64,000 bases of DNA from Paenibacillus chondroitinus NBRC 15376 (GTDB lineage Bacteria > Bacillota > Bacilli > Paenibacillales > NBRC-103111), in contig NZ_BILW01000003.1 in the NCBI RefSeq assembly GCF_004000765.1, positions 1 to 64,000 of the forward strand. Direction: 5' to 3'. A program made the translations under genes and the position numbers. The notes under the pieces are model-generated. The model did no database searches. It was not told the origin of the DNA and was given only the letters and a program-made list of their open reading frames with translations. Position 1 is the first letter of the stretch. Each line of letters opens with the position of its first letter. Of the stretch, positions 36,776 through 45,627 are shown piece after piece.

Positions 36776-37690
36776 TTATTCTAATTTCAAATGCTGAGTT
36801 TGACACGTGCTGACTTCCCATAACCTCCGTGCAATTTCCCCGCTAAGGGCAGCAGCCGAAGGAGTCGCTTCCTTCATATCGACATAGTACTTCCCGCTCT
36901 CACTACTAATTTCATTCGAATCCGCAAGCCAGACGAGCGTCTCTGCTCCTTTTTCCACTGGTCGGGAGAATCGTTTCATGACCGCCATCGTCATTCGGGC
37001 CAGCAAGCCATTATCCTGATTGAAGTTGGTAGCGACAAGCCCCGGATCAAAGCAGTTCGCAACAACTCCGGTTCCTTCAAGAAGACGGGCCAACTCTGTC
37101 GTGAACAAAATATTTGCTAACTTCGTTTCTCCGTATCGGAAATTAGCCCCTCCCATGAGGACTTGCGGGAAACTATAGCGCTTCTTAGCGGTTAAATCTT
37201 CAAAAACAATGCCTGTTTTCGCCATCTTGTGCCCATGGGAAGACGTGGTGATGATCCGCGCTTGGCCGCTCAGCTTCAGCCGGTCAAGAAGCAGTGTCGT
37301 TAGTAGAAAGGGTGCGAGATGGTTGACCGCCCAAGTTTTCTCCATACCGTCTCGAGTGAGGATCCGCTTCACGAACATCGCACCTGCGTTGTTAATCAGC
37401 ACGTCAATGCGGGGACACTGCGTCAAAATTTCGGATACAACGCTGCGGATCGACCTCTGATCGGTCAGGTCAGCGAGAAATACGTCTACTTTCGTCTTGC
37501 CTCCTGTCAGCATCTCGATCTGCTCGACAGTCTCTTTCGCCTTGACCTTGCTCCGCGCCACGATCCCCAAGTCTGCTCCTCGAACCGCCAGTTCCTTGGC
37601 TGCCGCAAGCCCGATACCGCTAGTTGCTCCTGTAATAAGCACATACTTCCCCGACACACTCCATGGCTTAGTTTTCATTTGCTCCATCAC
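36776..37690 (-). CDS. Short-chain dehydrogenase/reductase
   Basis: A 304-residue classical SDR of the retinol-dehydrogenase-like type. The cofactor motif is TGATSGIG (about residues 20-27), NNAGA follows near 100, the catalytic Ser is in TTSSHG and the catalytic YxxxK is in YGETK near residue 187. An Arg following the first strand (ARSK) suggests NADP(H). The substrate is not predictable. The start is GTG or the adjacent ATG after AAGGAG. It is cotranscribed with the TetR gene behind it. Confidence 0.9.
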   Translation of the reverse strand: MMEQMKTKPWSVSGKYVLITGATSGIGLAAAKELAVRGADLGIVARSKVKAKETVEQIEMLTGGKTKVDVFLADLTDQRSIRSVVSEILTQCPRIDVLINNAGAMFVKRILTRDGMEKTWAVNHLAPFLLTTLLLDRLKLSGQARIITTSSHGHKMAKTGIVFEDLTAKKRYSFPQVLMGGANFRYGETKLANILFTTELARLLEGTGVVANCFDPGLVATNFNQDNGLLARMTMAVMKRFSRPVEKGAETLVWLADSNEISSESGKYYVDMKEATPSAAALSGEIARRLWEVSTCQTQHLKLE

Positions 37691-37706
37691 GTTCTGACTC
37701 CTTTTT

Positions 37707-37729
37707 AATGAATGAATGGTTCATTCATT
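37707..37729. promoter_or_regulatory. TetR operator of the SDR-tetR operon
   Basis: AATGAATGAA and TTCATTCATT are perfect reverse complements separated by three bases, placed just upstream of the SDR ribosome-binding site. Confidence 0.82.
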
Positions 37730-37788
37730 TTTCTATATCATATTCCCATAATCAGGAAATGTCAATCGGCGACTAGTATAATTCTAAA

Positions 37789-37822
37789 TAAAAAGAGCAA
37801 TCCTGCCGCGGCAGAACTGCTC
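37789..37822 (-). terminator. Terminator of the MTHFR-like gene
   Basis: A long stem (GAGCAgTtCTGCC / GGCAGgAtTGCTC) followed by TTTTTATTT on the minus strand, just behind the MTHFR-like gene. Confidence 0.88.
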
Positions 37823-37849
37823 CATATTACGCTACTCTCACATTACTTA

Positions 37850-38806
37850 CTAGATTGAAGTAAGCACGTTTCTATTCAATTTCTTATCCAACATAGCCCT
37901 AATGTCTCTAACGAGTTGAACAGAAGCCTCTATTTCAACTTTCCTTGTGGAGACACTTTCCACACTACATCCAATCGGAATCCCTTTTTCCAATGCAAAA
38001 TCCAAAATCTCTTCAAAAATTCCCAGAGACAATTTTAATGATTTATCGAGCACATCTTGCGAATATTTTAAGTCATTCTCTAGCCATGTCGGAATACTGA
38101 TACCTAACCATTTCATGAATTCTAACGTTTTTTCAGAACCGCACGGCGCGAGATTGAACAAAATGGGCACCATTTCTAATCCATTATTTGTATAGTAATA
38201 GTAGTAATCGGATAAGAAATTTTTCGAGGCCTCAACATTATAAGTGGCTTGCGATACGAAAAAGGAACAGCCATTTTGCGTCTTATGATTCACTCGTAAG
38301 TGCTCATCATTTTTTTTCATGTGCCTTTCAGGGATAACAACTCCCCCAAAAGTTAAATTGTTATTTAATCTCTTACTTAGATCATAAGCATCAGAAAGTT
38401 CTAAATTAATCTCTTGTTTACTGGAAGAAGCACCTACATAAACGGAGTACCGATCCTGTTCCACATCCGCTTTTACCCAATTTACGAATTGCTCTTCGCT
38501 ATACCTTCCAACACAACGATAAATGATTTTGGGAACTCGCAATTGATTTAAATACTCATCGCAATAGGTTGCAGGATCCATCGTTGGCAAATACGGGAAT
38601 GGTCTTTCTTGTTCAACTCGATCCGTTTCTTCCTGAACATCATACAAAATTAAAGCATCTATATCGAGGTCATTTATTCTTTCAACTTGTTTCCGTGCAA
38701 TCTCAGCTACCTTATCTGAGGTATTCGTAATTTTCGGAGGCGTCATGCCATAGGTCAAAATCCCCGCCTCTTTACTTTCTATTTTCTCTTTTAGCATATT
38801 TAACAT
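37850..38806 (-). CDS. Methylenetetrahydrofolate reductase-like protein
   Basis: A 318-residue TIM-barrel protein with the methylenetetrahydrofolate reductase pattern. The substrate-side FFVSQATYNVEASKNFL segment (FxSQATY is the MTHFR signature) is near residue 188, LTFGGVVIPERH is near 151 and the C-terminal PIGCSVESVS is near 275. MetF uses FAD and NADH to make methyl-THF for methionine synthesis. It stands alone here with no methionine genes or S-box, so a different C1 or folate-related role is possible. A run of five Tyr (DYYYYYTN) follows the signature. Confidence 0.75.
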   Translation of the reverse strand: MLNMLKEKIESKEAGILTYGMTPPKITNTSDKVAEIARKQVERINDLDIDALILYDVQEETDRVEQERPFPYLPTMDPATYCDEYLNQLRVPKIIYRCVGRYSEEQFVNWVKADVEQDRYSVYVGASSSKQEINLELSDAYDLSKRLNNNLTFGGVVIPERHMKKNDEHLRVNHKTQNGCSFFVSQATYNVEASKNFLSDYYYYYTNNGLEMVPILFNLAPCGSEKTLEFMKWLGISIPTWLENDLKYSQDVLDKSLKLSLGIFEEILDFALEKGIPIGCSVESVSTRKVEIEASVQLVRDIRAMLDKKLNRNVLTSI

Positions 38807-38954
38807 TACCCTCCAGAACTATGATACCCCATGCCTCATTTTCATTATAACTGTAATGATAGCATTGACTATCCACGAAAAGGTAACTTTTTATTCCTAT
38901 ATCCTGTTATAGCTTTAAGCTATAACAAGATGCACGCAAAGCCCTACCGACCTT

Positions 38955-39950
38955 TTATCCTCCGACTTTCAGCAAAAGTTTACCCACTGTGTTTTTCTCC
39001 TCTAGAAGCTCATGAGCTTCAGAAGCTTTCTCCAAAGGAAAAACGCCGAATATTTCCGCCTTGATCTGGCCTTTTGCCAACAGAGTTAGCGCCTCTTTCG
39101 CCGATTTACCAACTTCAGCAGGAGCAGTTTGGCTATATGCTCCGATATTAAACCCTTTTATGGATTTGTTCGATAACCAAATATCGTTGGAAGATTGCGG
39201 GACATCGTCTGTGCCGCTAGCATTTCCCAGCATGATGATTTGTCCCATTGGACGCAGCAGCTCTTGGCTAAGAATTCGCATATCGCCGCCTACCGGGTCC
39301 AGAACGATATCGACTTTATGTGGGCCTAGCATCTGATTGATTGGCTCAATGAAATCAGATCGAAGCAACAGCTCATCGTAACTTAAAGATGCGGCTAACT
39401 TTGTTTTTTCGATACTCCCGACTGTGCCGATGACCTTGCCTGCTCCGAAAACTTTGGCCATTTGTCCCAAAAAGCTGCCCAGGCCCCCTGCTGCCGCGTG
39501 AACTAACACGTTTTCTCCTGCTCGCATCCTGGCTACGTTCTTGATTGTCATATAAGCCGTTGTCAGGTTGACGATAGCTGCGGCAGCCGATGCTAGATCA
39601 AGCTCCCCTCCCAATTGATCCAAAGGGACGGTCAACTCCGGCCTTACCTGGGCTACCGATGCATATCCGCCCATTTCCATTAGTGTCATCGCCGCTACCG
39701 GCTGCCCGATATAGAAGCCTTCCACGCCATCTCTTATTGCTTTCACATACCCTGATACCTCGAGTCCCGGTACAACCGGCATTGGGATTAAAGACCCAAA
39801 TTCCCCTCGGCGCAGCAAAACATCCACATATCCAACTCCTGCATAGGCAACATCTATGGTGAGCATGCCTGGTGCTGGTTGGAGTTCCGGCAGCTCCCTC
39901 ACGACGAGGTCTGCAGCCTCACATGGCCGATCGATCATAATTGCTTTCAT
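38955..39950 (-). CDS. Zinc-type alcohol dehydrogenase-like quinone oxidoreductase
   Basis: A 331-residue MDR-superfamily NADPH:quinone reductase type enzyme. It has a GroES-like N-terminal half (DVLLRRGEF, then VPGLEVSGYV) and a nucleotide-binding half with AAAGGLGSFLGQMAKVFGA in place of the zinc-site residues. There is no catalytic zinc Cys set, so it belongs to the zinc-free quinone oxidoreductases. It lies downstream of an XRE regulator on the same strand, with a 9-bp inverted repeat in its promoter gap. Confidence 0.87.
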   Translation of the reverse strand: MKAIMIDRPCEAADLVVRELPELQPAPGMLTIDVAYAGVGYVDVLLRRGEFGSLIPMPVVPGLEVSGYVKAIRDGVEGFYIGQPVAAMTLMEMGGYASVAQVRPELTVPLDQLGGELDLASAAAAIVNLTTAYMTIKNVARMRAGENVLVHAAAGGLGSFLGQMAKVFGAGKVIGTVGSIEKTKLAASLSYDELLLRSDFIEPINQMLGPHKVDIVLDPVGGDMRILSQELLRPMGQIIMLGNASGTDDVPQSSNDIWLSNKSIKGFNIGAYSQTAPAEVGKSAKEALTLLAKGQIKAEIFGVFPLEKASEAHELLEEKNTVGKLLLKVGG

Positions 39951-39967
39951 ATAAAAAACCTCCTTCG

Positions 39968-39994
39968 GTTGACTATGAACTCAGTATAGTCAAC
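39968..39994. promoter_or_regulatory. 9-bp inverted repeat upstream of the quinone oxidoreductase
   Basis: GTTGACTAT and ATAGTCAAC are exact reverse complements with a 9-base spacer, placed before an AGGAGG ribosome-binding site. This is a likely operator, possibly for the XRE regulator encoded next to it. Confidence 0.65.
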
Positions 39995-40055
39995 ACATAA
40001 GGAGGTAGCCACAGTATGTTTATACGGGTAACCGGATTACTAGGATACGTTGATT

Positions 40056-40895
40056 TTATAAAACCTTATCAAGAAAATCCTTTAATCTCTTCTCTGTTGG
40101 CGTACCCGCTATCGGTGTAAATATGCAGAAATGCAGATCCGAGTCGGCATTCATGCTGACAAAAGAGTTGATTTCGAAGGCCAGCTCGCCCGCTCCAGGG
40201 TGGTTTAGAAGGAATTGGCTCGTCTTTTTCAACTGGATATCGTGCATTCGCCAAAGCGATTCAAACTCAGAACTCTCAGTTGCCAAGCGATCAGCCGTTT
40301 CTTTAAACCAAACATCACCATCATTCCGTTCAAAATACGATCGAAAGACCGCTACGGAGTATCGCGCAAATTCGTCCCAATTCATCATCTGATTGCGAAA
40401 ATAGGGGTCCATGAAAAAAATCCTCATAAGGACACGCTCTGGATTGGACATCGATGAAAAATCGGTGATGATCTTGCAGGCCGCTTGGTTCCAGGCGATG
40501 ACTTCTGTCCTGTCATTCGCGATATAAGCGGGGAAAGCCATTTGGTCGATAATGCTTTGCCATTCAGGCTTTATACGTTCTTGTCTCAGAGGTGATGACG
40601 TGTTTTCTGGACTCCACAAACGCAGCAAATGCAGTCTTTCATCCGAGGACAATTGCAGTGCTCTTCCAATGCTTTCTATAACCTCCCTGGAAGCCGTCAC
40701 CTCTCGTCCTTGCTCCAGCCATGTGTAATAGGTTACGCTAACTCCTGCCAATATAGCGACCTCTTCCCTCCGAAGTCCTGGTGTTCTCCTTCGTCCATAC
40801 GAATGCTGAATCCCCGCTTGCTCGGGATGCAATCGCTCCCTTCTTGACTTCAGGTAGTCTCCCAACACCTTCAGCCTGTTGTGATCAGCACCCAT
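40056..40895 (-). CDS. XRE family regulator with MmyB-like ligand domain
   Basis: A 279-residue regulator. The N-terminal XRE helix-turn-helix (about 9-75) reads RTPGLRREEVAILAGVSVTYYTWLEQGR, given here only in part by its key block RREEVA. The C-terminal MLTR/MmyB-type ligand-binding domain (about 105-275) contains WNQAACKIITDF and the NHPGAGELAFEIN segment. Proteins of this class usually control a neighbouring oxidoreductase, here the gene at 38955-39950. A GAGGAGGG ribosome-binding site supports the start. Confidence 0.9.
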   Translation of the reverse strand: MGADHNRLKVLGDYLKSRRERLHPEQAGIQHSYGRRRTPGLRREEVAILAGVSVTYYTWLEQGREVTASREVIESIGRALQLSSDERLHLLRLWSPENTSSPLRQERIKPEWQSIIDQMAFPAYIANDRTEVIAWNQAACKIITDFSSMSNPERVLMRIFFMDPYFRNQMMNWDEFARYSVAVFRSYFERNDGDVWFKETADRLATESSEFESLWRMHDIQLKKTSQFLLNHPGAGELAFEINSFVSMNADSDLHFCIFTPIAGTPTEKRLKDFLDKVL

Positions 40896-40946
40896 GCGAT
40901 CCCTCCTCGATAGTTAGAAGCACTCGGATCGAATGTCATTCGCTGT

Positions 40947-42632
40947 TCATCTCTCCTTTTTGCTCCAAGCATCTTTTAATGGTACAACACGGTTAAAGAC
41001 AAGTCGATCACTGGTTCCGCGGTTTTTGGTATCCAGCGAAAAATAACCATGCCGTAGAAACTGGAATTTTTGCTCAGGCCGAGTATTTTGAATATAAGGT
41101 TCCATCCATGCATCCTGAATAGTAACCATCGAGTTGGGGTTTATCAATTCCGTCCAATCTTCGCTGTCCTTCGGAACTTCCTGATCAAGCAGCAGCTTCT
41201 CATAGAGATGGATATCAGCCTTAACTGCGTGCTCGCTTGAAACCCAGTGGATCGTCCCTTTTACCTTACGCCCAGTAAACCCCGTACCGCTTTTGGTCTC
41301 AGGATCATAGGTACAACGAAGTTCCGTAATTTCTCCCGAAGCATGATCCCTTATAACTTCTTCGCAGCGTATGAAATAGGCTCCCTTCAACCTTACTTCA
41401 GCATAAAGACTAAGTCGGTGAAAACCCTTAGAGGGTACTTCCATGAAATCTTCGCGTTCGATATAAATGGTTTTAGCGAAAGGAACCTCTCTTTTTCCAA
41501 GCGCCTCGTTTTCACTGTTGTTTTCAATCAACAACATTTCTTCGACATCTTCCGGATAGTTGGTAATGACCACCTTCAGGGGTTGCAGAACAGCCATAAC
41601 CGTGAGTGTCTTTTCTTTTAAATCCTGTCTCAGACAATGATCCAATAGGGAAATATCCACCGTGCTCTGAGTTCGAATGCTGCCAATTTCCTCAATAAAT
41701 GTGCGAATACTTTCTGGAGTAAAGCCTCTTCTGCGCAATCCTCGCAGGGTGGGAAGCCTGGGATCATCCCAACCATCCACATATCCCCCTTCTACCAGCT
41801 GCCTCAAAAACCGTTTACTCGTCACGACACCAGTTAAATTCAACCGGCCGAACTCCCTTTGCCGCGGGGGCTCAGAGATCTCCAACTCATTCACGAGCCA
41901 CTCATATAAGGGCCTATGATCTTTGAATTCAATAGAACACAAAGAATAAGTGATACCTTCAATGGCATCTTGAATAGGATGAGCAAAATCGTACATGGGA
42001 TAGATGCACCAGTCATCTCCCGTTCTATAATGCTTCGCATGAATGACACGATAAATGACAGGATCCCTTAAATTCAAATTGGATGAACGCATATCGATTT
42101 TGGCGCGAAGCACTTTTGATGAAGTCGGATATTCCCCATTTTTCATTTTCACAAAAAGCTCTAAGTTTGCGTCTATGGTCCGGTTCCTGTAAGGGCTATC
42201 TATGCCTGGTTCCGTCAATGTGCCTCGATACGCGGTTACTTCCTCTGGCGTTAAATCACAGACATAGGCCTTCCCACGTTTTATTAAGGTGATAGCGGCG
42301 TTGTAGATCTCGTTCGAGTAGTCCGAACCATAATAAATATGTTCCTCCGGATCGTAACCAAGCCACTTAATGTCCTCTATAATTGCATTCACATACTTGA
42401 TATCCTCCTTTAGAGGATTCGTGTCGTCAAAGCGTAAATGAAATGTCCCGTTAAACTTACGGGCTACTGTATAATTCGTGTTTATCGCATAGGCGCTACC
42501 AACATGAAGATAGCCGTTAGGCTCAGGGGGAAATCTTGTGCACATCTCCCTGCCGAATGCTTTTTCACCAATTTCTTCATGAATTAACTTTAAGATAAAA
42601 TGGTCCGTCAAATGCTCCTGCATATTGTTCAA
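40947..42632 (-). CDS. glnS: Glutaminyl-tRNA synthetase
   Basis: A 561-residue class I GlnRS that charges tRNA-Gln with glutamine. RFPPEPNGYLHVGSA carries the first ATP signature, in which the HIGH motif reads HVGS, and VTSKR matches the KMSKR loop. The LRFDDTNPLKED block and the C-terminal beta-barrel anticodon domain are present. Most Bacillales make Gln-tRNA indirectly with GatCAB, so a GlnRS is an addition. It starts with TTG at 42632 after GGAGGAG. It is preceded by a T-box leader and therefore regulated by uncharged tRNA. Confidence 0.9.
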   Translation of the reverse strand: MNNMQEHLTDHFILKLIHEEIGEKAFGREMCTRFPPEPNGYLHVGSAYAINTNYTVARKFNGTFHLRFDDTNPLKEDIKYVNAIIEDIKWLGYDPEEHIYYGSDYSNEIYNAAITLIKRGKAYVCDLTPEEVTAYRGTLTEPGIDSPYRNRTIDANLELFVKMKNGEYPTSSKVLRAKIDMRSSNLNLRDPVIYRVIHAKHYRTGDDWCIYPMYDFAHPIQDAIEGITYSLCSIEFKDHRPLYEWLVNELEISEPPRQREFGRLNLTGVVTSKRFLRQLVEGGYVDGWDDPRLPTLRGLRRRGFTPESIRTFIEEIGSIRTQSTVDISLLDHCLRQDLKEKTLTVMAVLQPLKVVITNYPEDVEEMLLIENNSENEALGKREVPFAKTIYIEREDFMEVPSKGFHRLSLYAEVRLKGAYFIRCEEVIRDHASGEITELRCTYDPETKSGTGFTGRKVKGTIHWVSSEHAVKADIHLYEKLLLDQEVPKDSEDWTELINPNSMVTIQDAWMEPYIQNTRPEQKFQFLRHGYFSLDTKNRGTSDRLVFNRVVPLKDAWSKKER

Positions 42633-42672
42633 TTCAGACTCCTCCTAATCAACGCAAAAGTGGTTTGAAAAT

Positions 42673-42960
42673 AAAAAAAACTTCACCTCCAAGACCTTCA
42701 GTCTTGAGGACGAAATTTTCGTGGTACCACCCCAGGTTCATTAATATGTCGCCATATTAACCTCTTCAAGTACGGCACTGCAGGCAATGCTTATACTCTA
42801 GCTCAATAACGGGAGCTCCCGTCATGCCACCCCCCTTGCAGGTTCCGACATGCTGCTCATAGACTTGTTTCGTGGAAAAGCTCTTTGCTCCTTCTCAGCT
42901 GCCGGAGCTCTCTGTACAAGATCATTTTCCATTACTCTTCTAATCATCGCGTTCAATATT
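42673..42960 (-). promoter_or_regulatory. T-box riboswitch leader of glnS
   Basis: The minus strand carries the T-box antiterminator sequence AACCTGGGGTGGTACCACG (42720-42738) followed by a terminator (CCTCAAGAC / GTCTTGGAGG and eight T, 42673-42714). Upstream is a long structured stem I region. A CAG triplet at 42853-42855, in GAGCAGCATG, is the best candidate for the specifier codon and would match glutamine. Uncharged tRNA-Gln binding should allow read-through into glnS. Confidence 0.88.
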
Positions 42961-42966
42961 GACCTT

Positions 42967-42996
42967 ATAATATCAAATGATTCCCTTTTTTGTAAA
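42967..42996 (-). promoter_or_regulatory. Promoter of the glnS T-box transcript
   Basis: On the minus strand TTTACA and TATTAT are 18 bases apart, directly upstream of the T-box leader. Confidence 0.6.
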
Positions 42997-43051
42997 CCGG
43001 CTTTCTACTCGTTAAATCCACTAAGCATACAAATTCTGTCACCATAGAACC

Positions 43052-43384
43052 CTATAGTTTCTTAGCTTGCATCCCCGCGGCAAATTCCTCCAAAAAGCTA
43101 TCGATAGCTCCCTCATTCCGTCGATAATAGGTCCATTGGCCATAACGACGCGATTCCAACAATCCGATTTTCTGCATGGAGGACAAGTAGGTGGAAATAA
43201 CGGACTGTGCAAGACCGGCTTTTTCTTGAATGTCCGCTACACAAACTCCCCCAGGAAATTCAACTTGAATCTCGCTGGGCAAATCTTTGTGCAGTTTGTC
43301 CGGTTCACTCAACCAGCAGAGAATATTGAGCCGGGTTTCATTCGATAAAGCTTTCAGCACAGCGAGCATATCTTCATTTTTCAT
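43052..43384 (-). CDS. ArsR family regulator
   Basis: A 110-residue ArsR-type winged-helix protein (ALSNETRLNILCWLSEP, then QEKAGLAQSVISTYLSSMQ). It has no CxC metal box; one Cys is in the first helix and one in GGVCVADI at the start of the helix-turn-helix. This pattern resembles the ArsR members that sense reactive species rather than metals. It is the last gene of a SLAC1/membrane-protein/ArsR unit, 25 bases after the preceding stop. Confidence 0.85.
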   Translation of the reverse strand: MKNEDMLAVLKALSNETRLNILCWLSEPDKLHKDLPSEIQVEFPGGVCVADIQEKAGLAQSVISTYLSSMQKIGLLESRRYGQWTYYRRNEGAIDSFLEEFAAGMQAKKL

Positions 43385-43409
43385 GACATGACACTCTCTT
43401 CTGGTTTGT

Positions 43410-44318
43410 TTATTCTTGTACGGTTTGCCTCTTTCTCAACTGTCGGTATGCCGCAGAAATACACATCAACACGCCTGTTGTGGCAAAAACACCTACTGGA
43501 AACCCCCAAGTCCCCCATGCCGGGAAGATGAGTGGCATCAGTGAGACACCAAAGGCAACCGGAACAGGTGCTTTAAACCATTTACAGAGAATGAGTGTAA
43601 TGACAACATTGATAACACCAACCCAAATAATAGAGCCTGCTAATAAATGTAAGACTCCGACGGAAAGAATCGCAGTTGCCGTCAATACAGCTAAACGAGG
43701 TGGGATTACTTTCCAATGAAAACCATCTGTATGAAACACCTCAAAAATGAGCGCAAATACCGGTGGAACCACAATCACTGCTAGATTCGTTACGAAAGCT
43801 AGTCCAATCCAGAGCGCTAAAATAATGGTGATGATGACCGTATCTGTTTTTTTACGAAACTTCTCTGGGCCATCAGGCAGCTTTTGTGATTTTCTCATTC
43901 TAAAAGCGGCCAACATAATCACAAACGTGAATACAGCTGTTGTTGTTGCAAAAACATAGTCATGCAAGCCTAAAAAAATCGGCAGCAGTGTTGCAGGAAT
44001 CGTCGGTCCAAAGTTGACGCGAAATATGTGCATTAAAATGACAACAATTACAAGACCAAGCAATATTTTCGGCTGCGTATTTAGCGTCAAACCGTTCAAT
44101 GCAGTGCCAATAAAAGCTCCTATGGTTGGAGCAAGCCAGAGATGAACAGGCTTCTTAATCCAGTGTGCGACAGGAAAAACCATAACCCCCATCGCCATAC
44201 CGGCAATTTCCGGGAACAGTATATCTCTCTGCTTCAGCACTACGGCAGCAACAAGCATAAGAATAACTAACAGGTATGCTGACAAAAATCCTTTTGATCG
44301 CAGGGTATTCCAGATCAT
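43410..44318 (-). CDS. Multi-pass membrane protein, unknown
   Basis: About 302 residues with nine to ten hydrophobic helices (for example LLVILMLVAAVVL and LLGLVIVVILMHIF). I do not recognise the family; the IKKPVHLWLAPTIGAFIGTALN segment hints at an HPP-like or aromatic-exporter-like fold but is not decisive. The ATG at 44318 is chosen for the AAAGGAG ribosome-binding site in front of it. It lies 47 bases after a SLAC1-family channel gene and before an ArsR gene, so the three are probably one transport module. Confidence 0.7.
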   Translation of the reverse strand: MIWNTLRSKGFLSAYLLVILMLVAAVVLKQRDILFPEIAGMAMGVMVFPVAHWIKKPVHLWLAPTIGAFIGTALNGLTLNTQPKILLGLVIVVILMHIFRVNFGPTIPATLLPIFLGLHDYVFATTTAVFTFVIMLAAFRMRKSQKLPDGPEKFRKKTDTVIITIILALWIGLAFVTNLAVIVVPPVFALIFEVFHTDGFHWKVIPPRLAVLTATAILSVGVLHLLAGSIIWVGVINVVITLILCKWFKAPVPVAFGVSLMPLIFPAWGTWGFPVGVFATTGVLMCISAAYRQLRKRQTVQE

Positions 44319-44365
44319 TTCTATCGTTCTCCTTTCGACAAATTCGATCAATGACATTTTTATTA

Positions 44366-45349
44366 TTAGCCTTTTAGTAAACTCCCATTAAATAAAGCCT
44401 TCAATGTGCGAATAAATAATACGAGCAGTACGATATTTAGCACGACCAGAATCACGGCGGAAACGGCAATCAACAGCCAGGAATTCACAAACATGGCATA
44501 TTGCAAAGCGGCATTGCTGAGTGCTGCAAGCGGAAAGCTTACGCCCCACCAAGAAGCTCCAAATGGGATTGATTTTTTGAATACTTTGAAGAACAAAACG
44601 ATGAACAGAAATAAACCAAAATAATATAAAATGGACGCGAACTGATCAATCCGTTGCTCGAAATTCACATAACCGAGGAAACCAACCTCGAACGGCGCAA
44701 TCATAATAAGCATCGAGGGCGTTAAACCTGTATGCATAGGAGCATGGTGGATCAATCTGGATAAGATCATGGTTAGAAAAATCAGGGCAACAATTCCGCC
44801 TATCGCCAGCGAAATCAAATTAACTTCATGTGCCCATGGGAATGGCATTGTTCCGCCGGCAACGGCAATATCAAGGGTCCCCACCCCAGGAATCAACCAA
44901 GCAGGCACCGCGTGACCATGCTCAATATTCCCGTTCAACAAGCGTGTCACAATGATAAAACAAAGCACTAATGTCGTTACGGTCCCGATTACCCAAACCA
45001 CTTGCCCTACGATATGACTGTAAGTACCTATTACGGAAGATAATAATAGAATAGCAATTGTGATCGTACCGAAAAAATTGCCCATAATGGGGTGCTTGAA
45101 TTCGGCTTTGACTTTGTGCGGGTATAGGACCCATTTCGAAATATAAGCTATACTTAATAGGATAAATGCTAGAACTGCAATGATTCCAATCACATCAGCG
45201 ATAACGAGTGAAGCTCCAAATAGCTTGCTTGCTTGTCTCCAAGCCAATGCCAGTCCTGATATTCCCATAACCGACGCAAATAGATTAACGGGTAAAAATT
45301 GAACGGAACCGATGCTTTTTTGTTTTTGTACGGCAGTTATGGTTTGCAT
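44366..45349 (-). CDS. SLAC1/TehA family anion channel or exporter
   Basis: A 327-residue, ten-helix membrane protein of the voltage-dependent anion channel/TDT family. The N-terminal PVNLFASVMGISGLALAWRQA matches TehA and SLAC1, and the central charged-helix positions are retained. Relatives export tellurite, sulfite or C4-dicarboxylates. It is the first gene of a three-gene unit and is divergent from a LysR regulator, which probably controls it. Confidence 0.85.
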   Translation of the reverse strand: MQTITAVQKQKSIGSVQFLPVNLFASVMGISGLALAWRQASKLFGASLVIADVIGIIAVLAFILLSIAYISKWVLYPHKVKAEFKHPIMGNFFGTITIAILLLSSVIGTYSHIVGQVVWVIGTVTTLVLCFIIVTRLLNGNIEHGHAVPAWLIPGVGTLDIAVAGGTMPFPWAHEVNLISLAIGGIVALIFLTMILSRLIHHAPMHTGLTPSMLIMIAPFEVGFLGYVNFEQRIDQFASILYYFGLFLFIVLFFKVFKKSIPFGASWWGVSFPLAALSNAALQYAMFVNSWLLIAVSAVILVVLNIVLLVLFIRTLKALFNGSLLKG

Positions 45350-45553
45350 GTAGAATAGTCACTACTTTCTAAAATTTGATTTGTTTTCTTCGATTTTACC
45401 TATTAAAAGGTAGATAATTTGATGCCTACTTCGTTGATCTTGCATTTTAAGGGTATCCGTTGTATAAAGGATAAAATCACTCCTTCCGCTTACTTAAGTA
45501 ACATTATTGATGAATTGATGAAAAGGATCAATATTCAATCTTCTATTATTATC

Positions 45554-45568
45554 ATTCGTTAAATGAAT
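45554..45568. promoter_or_regulatory. Candidate LysR box
   Basis: ATTCGTTAAATGAAT is a near-perfect 15-bp palindrome of the T-N11-A form (ATTC-N7-GAAT), located between the divergent LysR and SLAC1 genes. The rest of the 278-base gap shows no other clear element. Confidence 0.55.
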
Positions 45569-45627
45569 CATTTTCACATCGTACATACTAATAATGTCCA
45601 GATGAACATCAAAGTGAGGTAACCTAG

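Noticed and set aside
36173-37690. Divergent control of the two TetR genes by one operator
   Set aside because: The genes at 35505 and 36173 are convergent, not divergent, and each has its own palindrome elsewhere.
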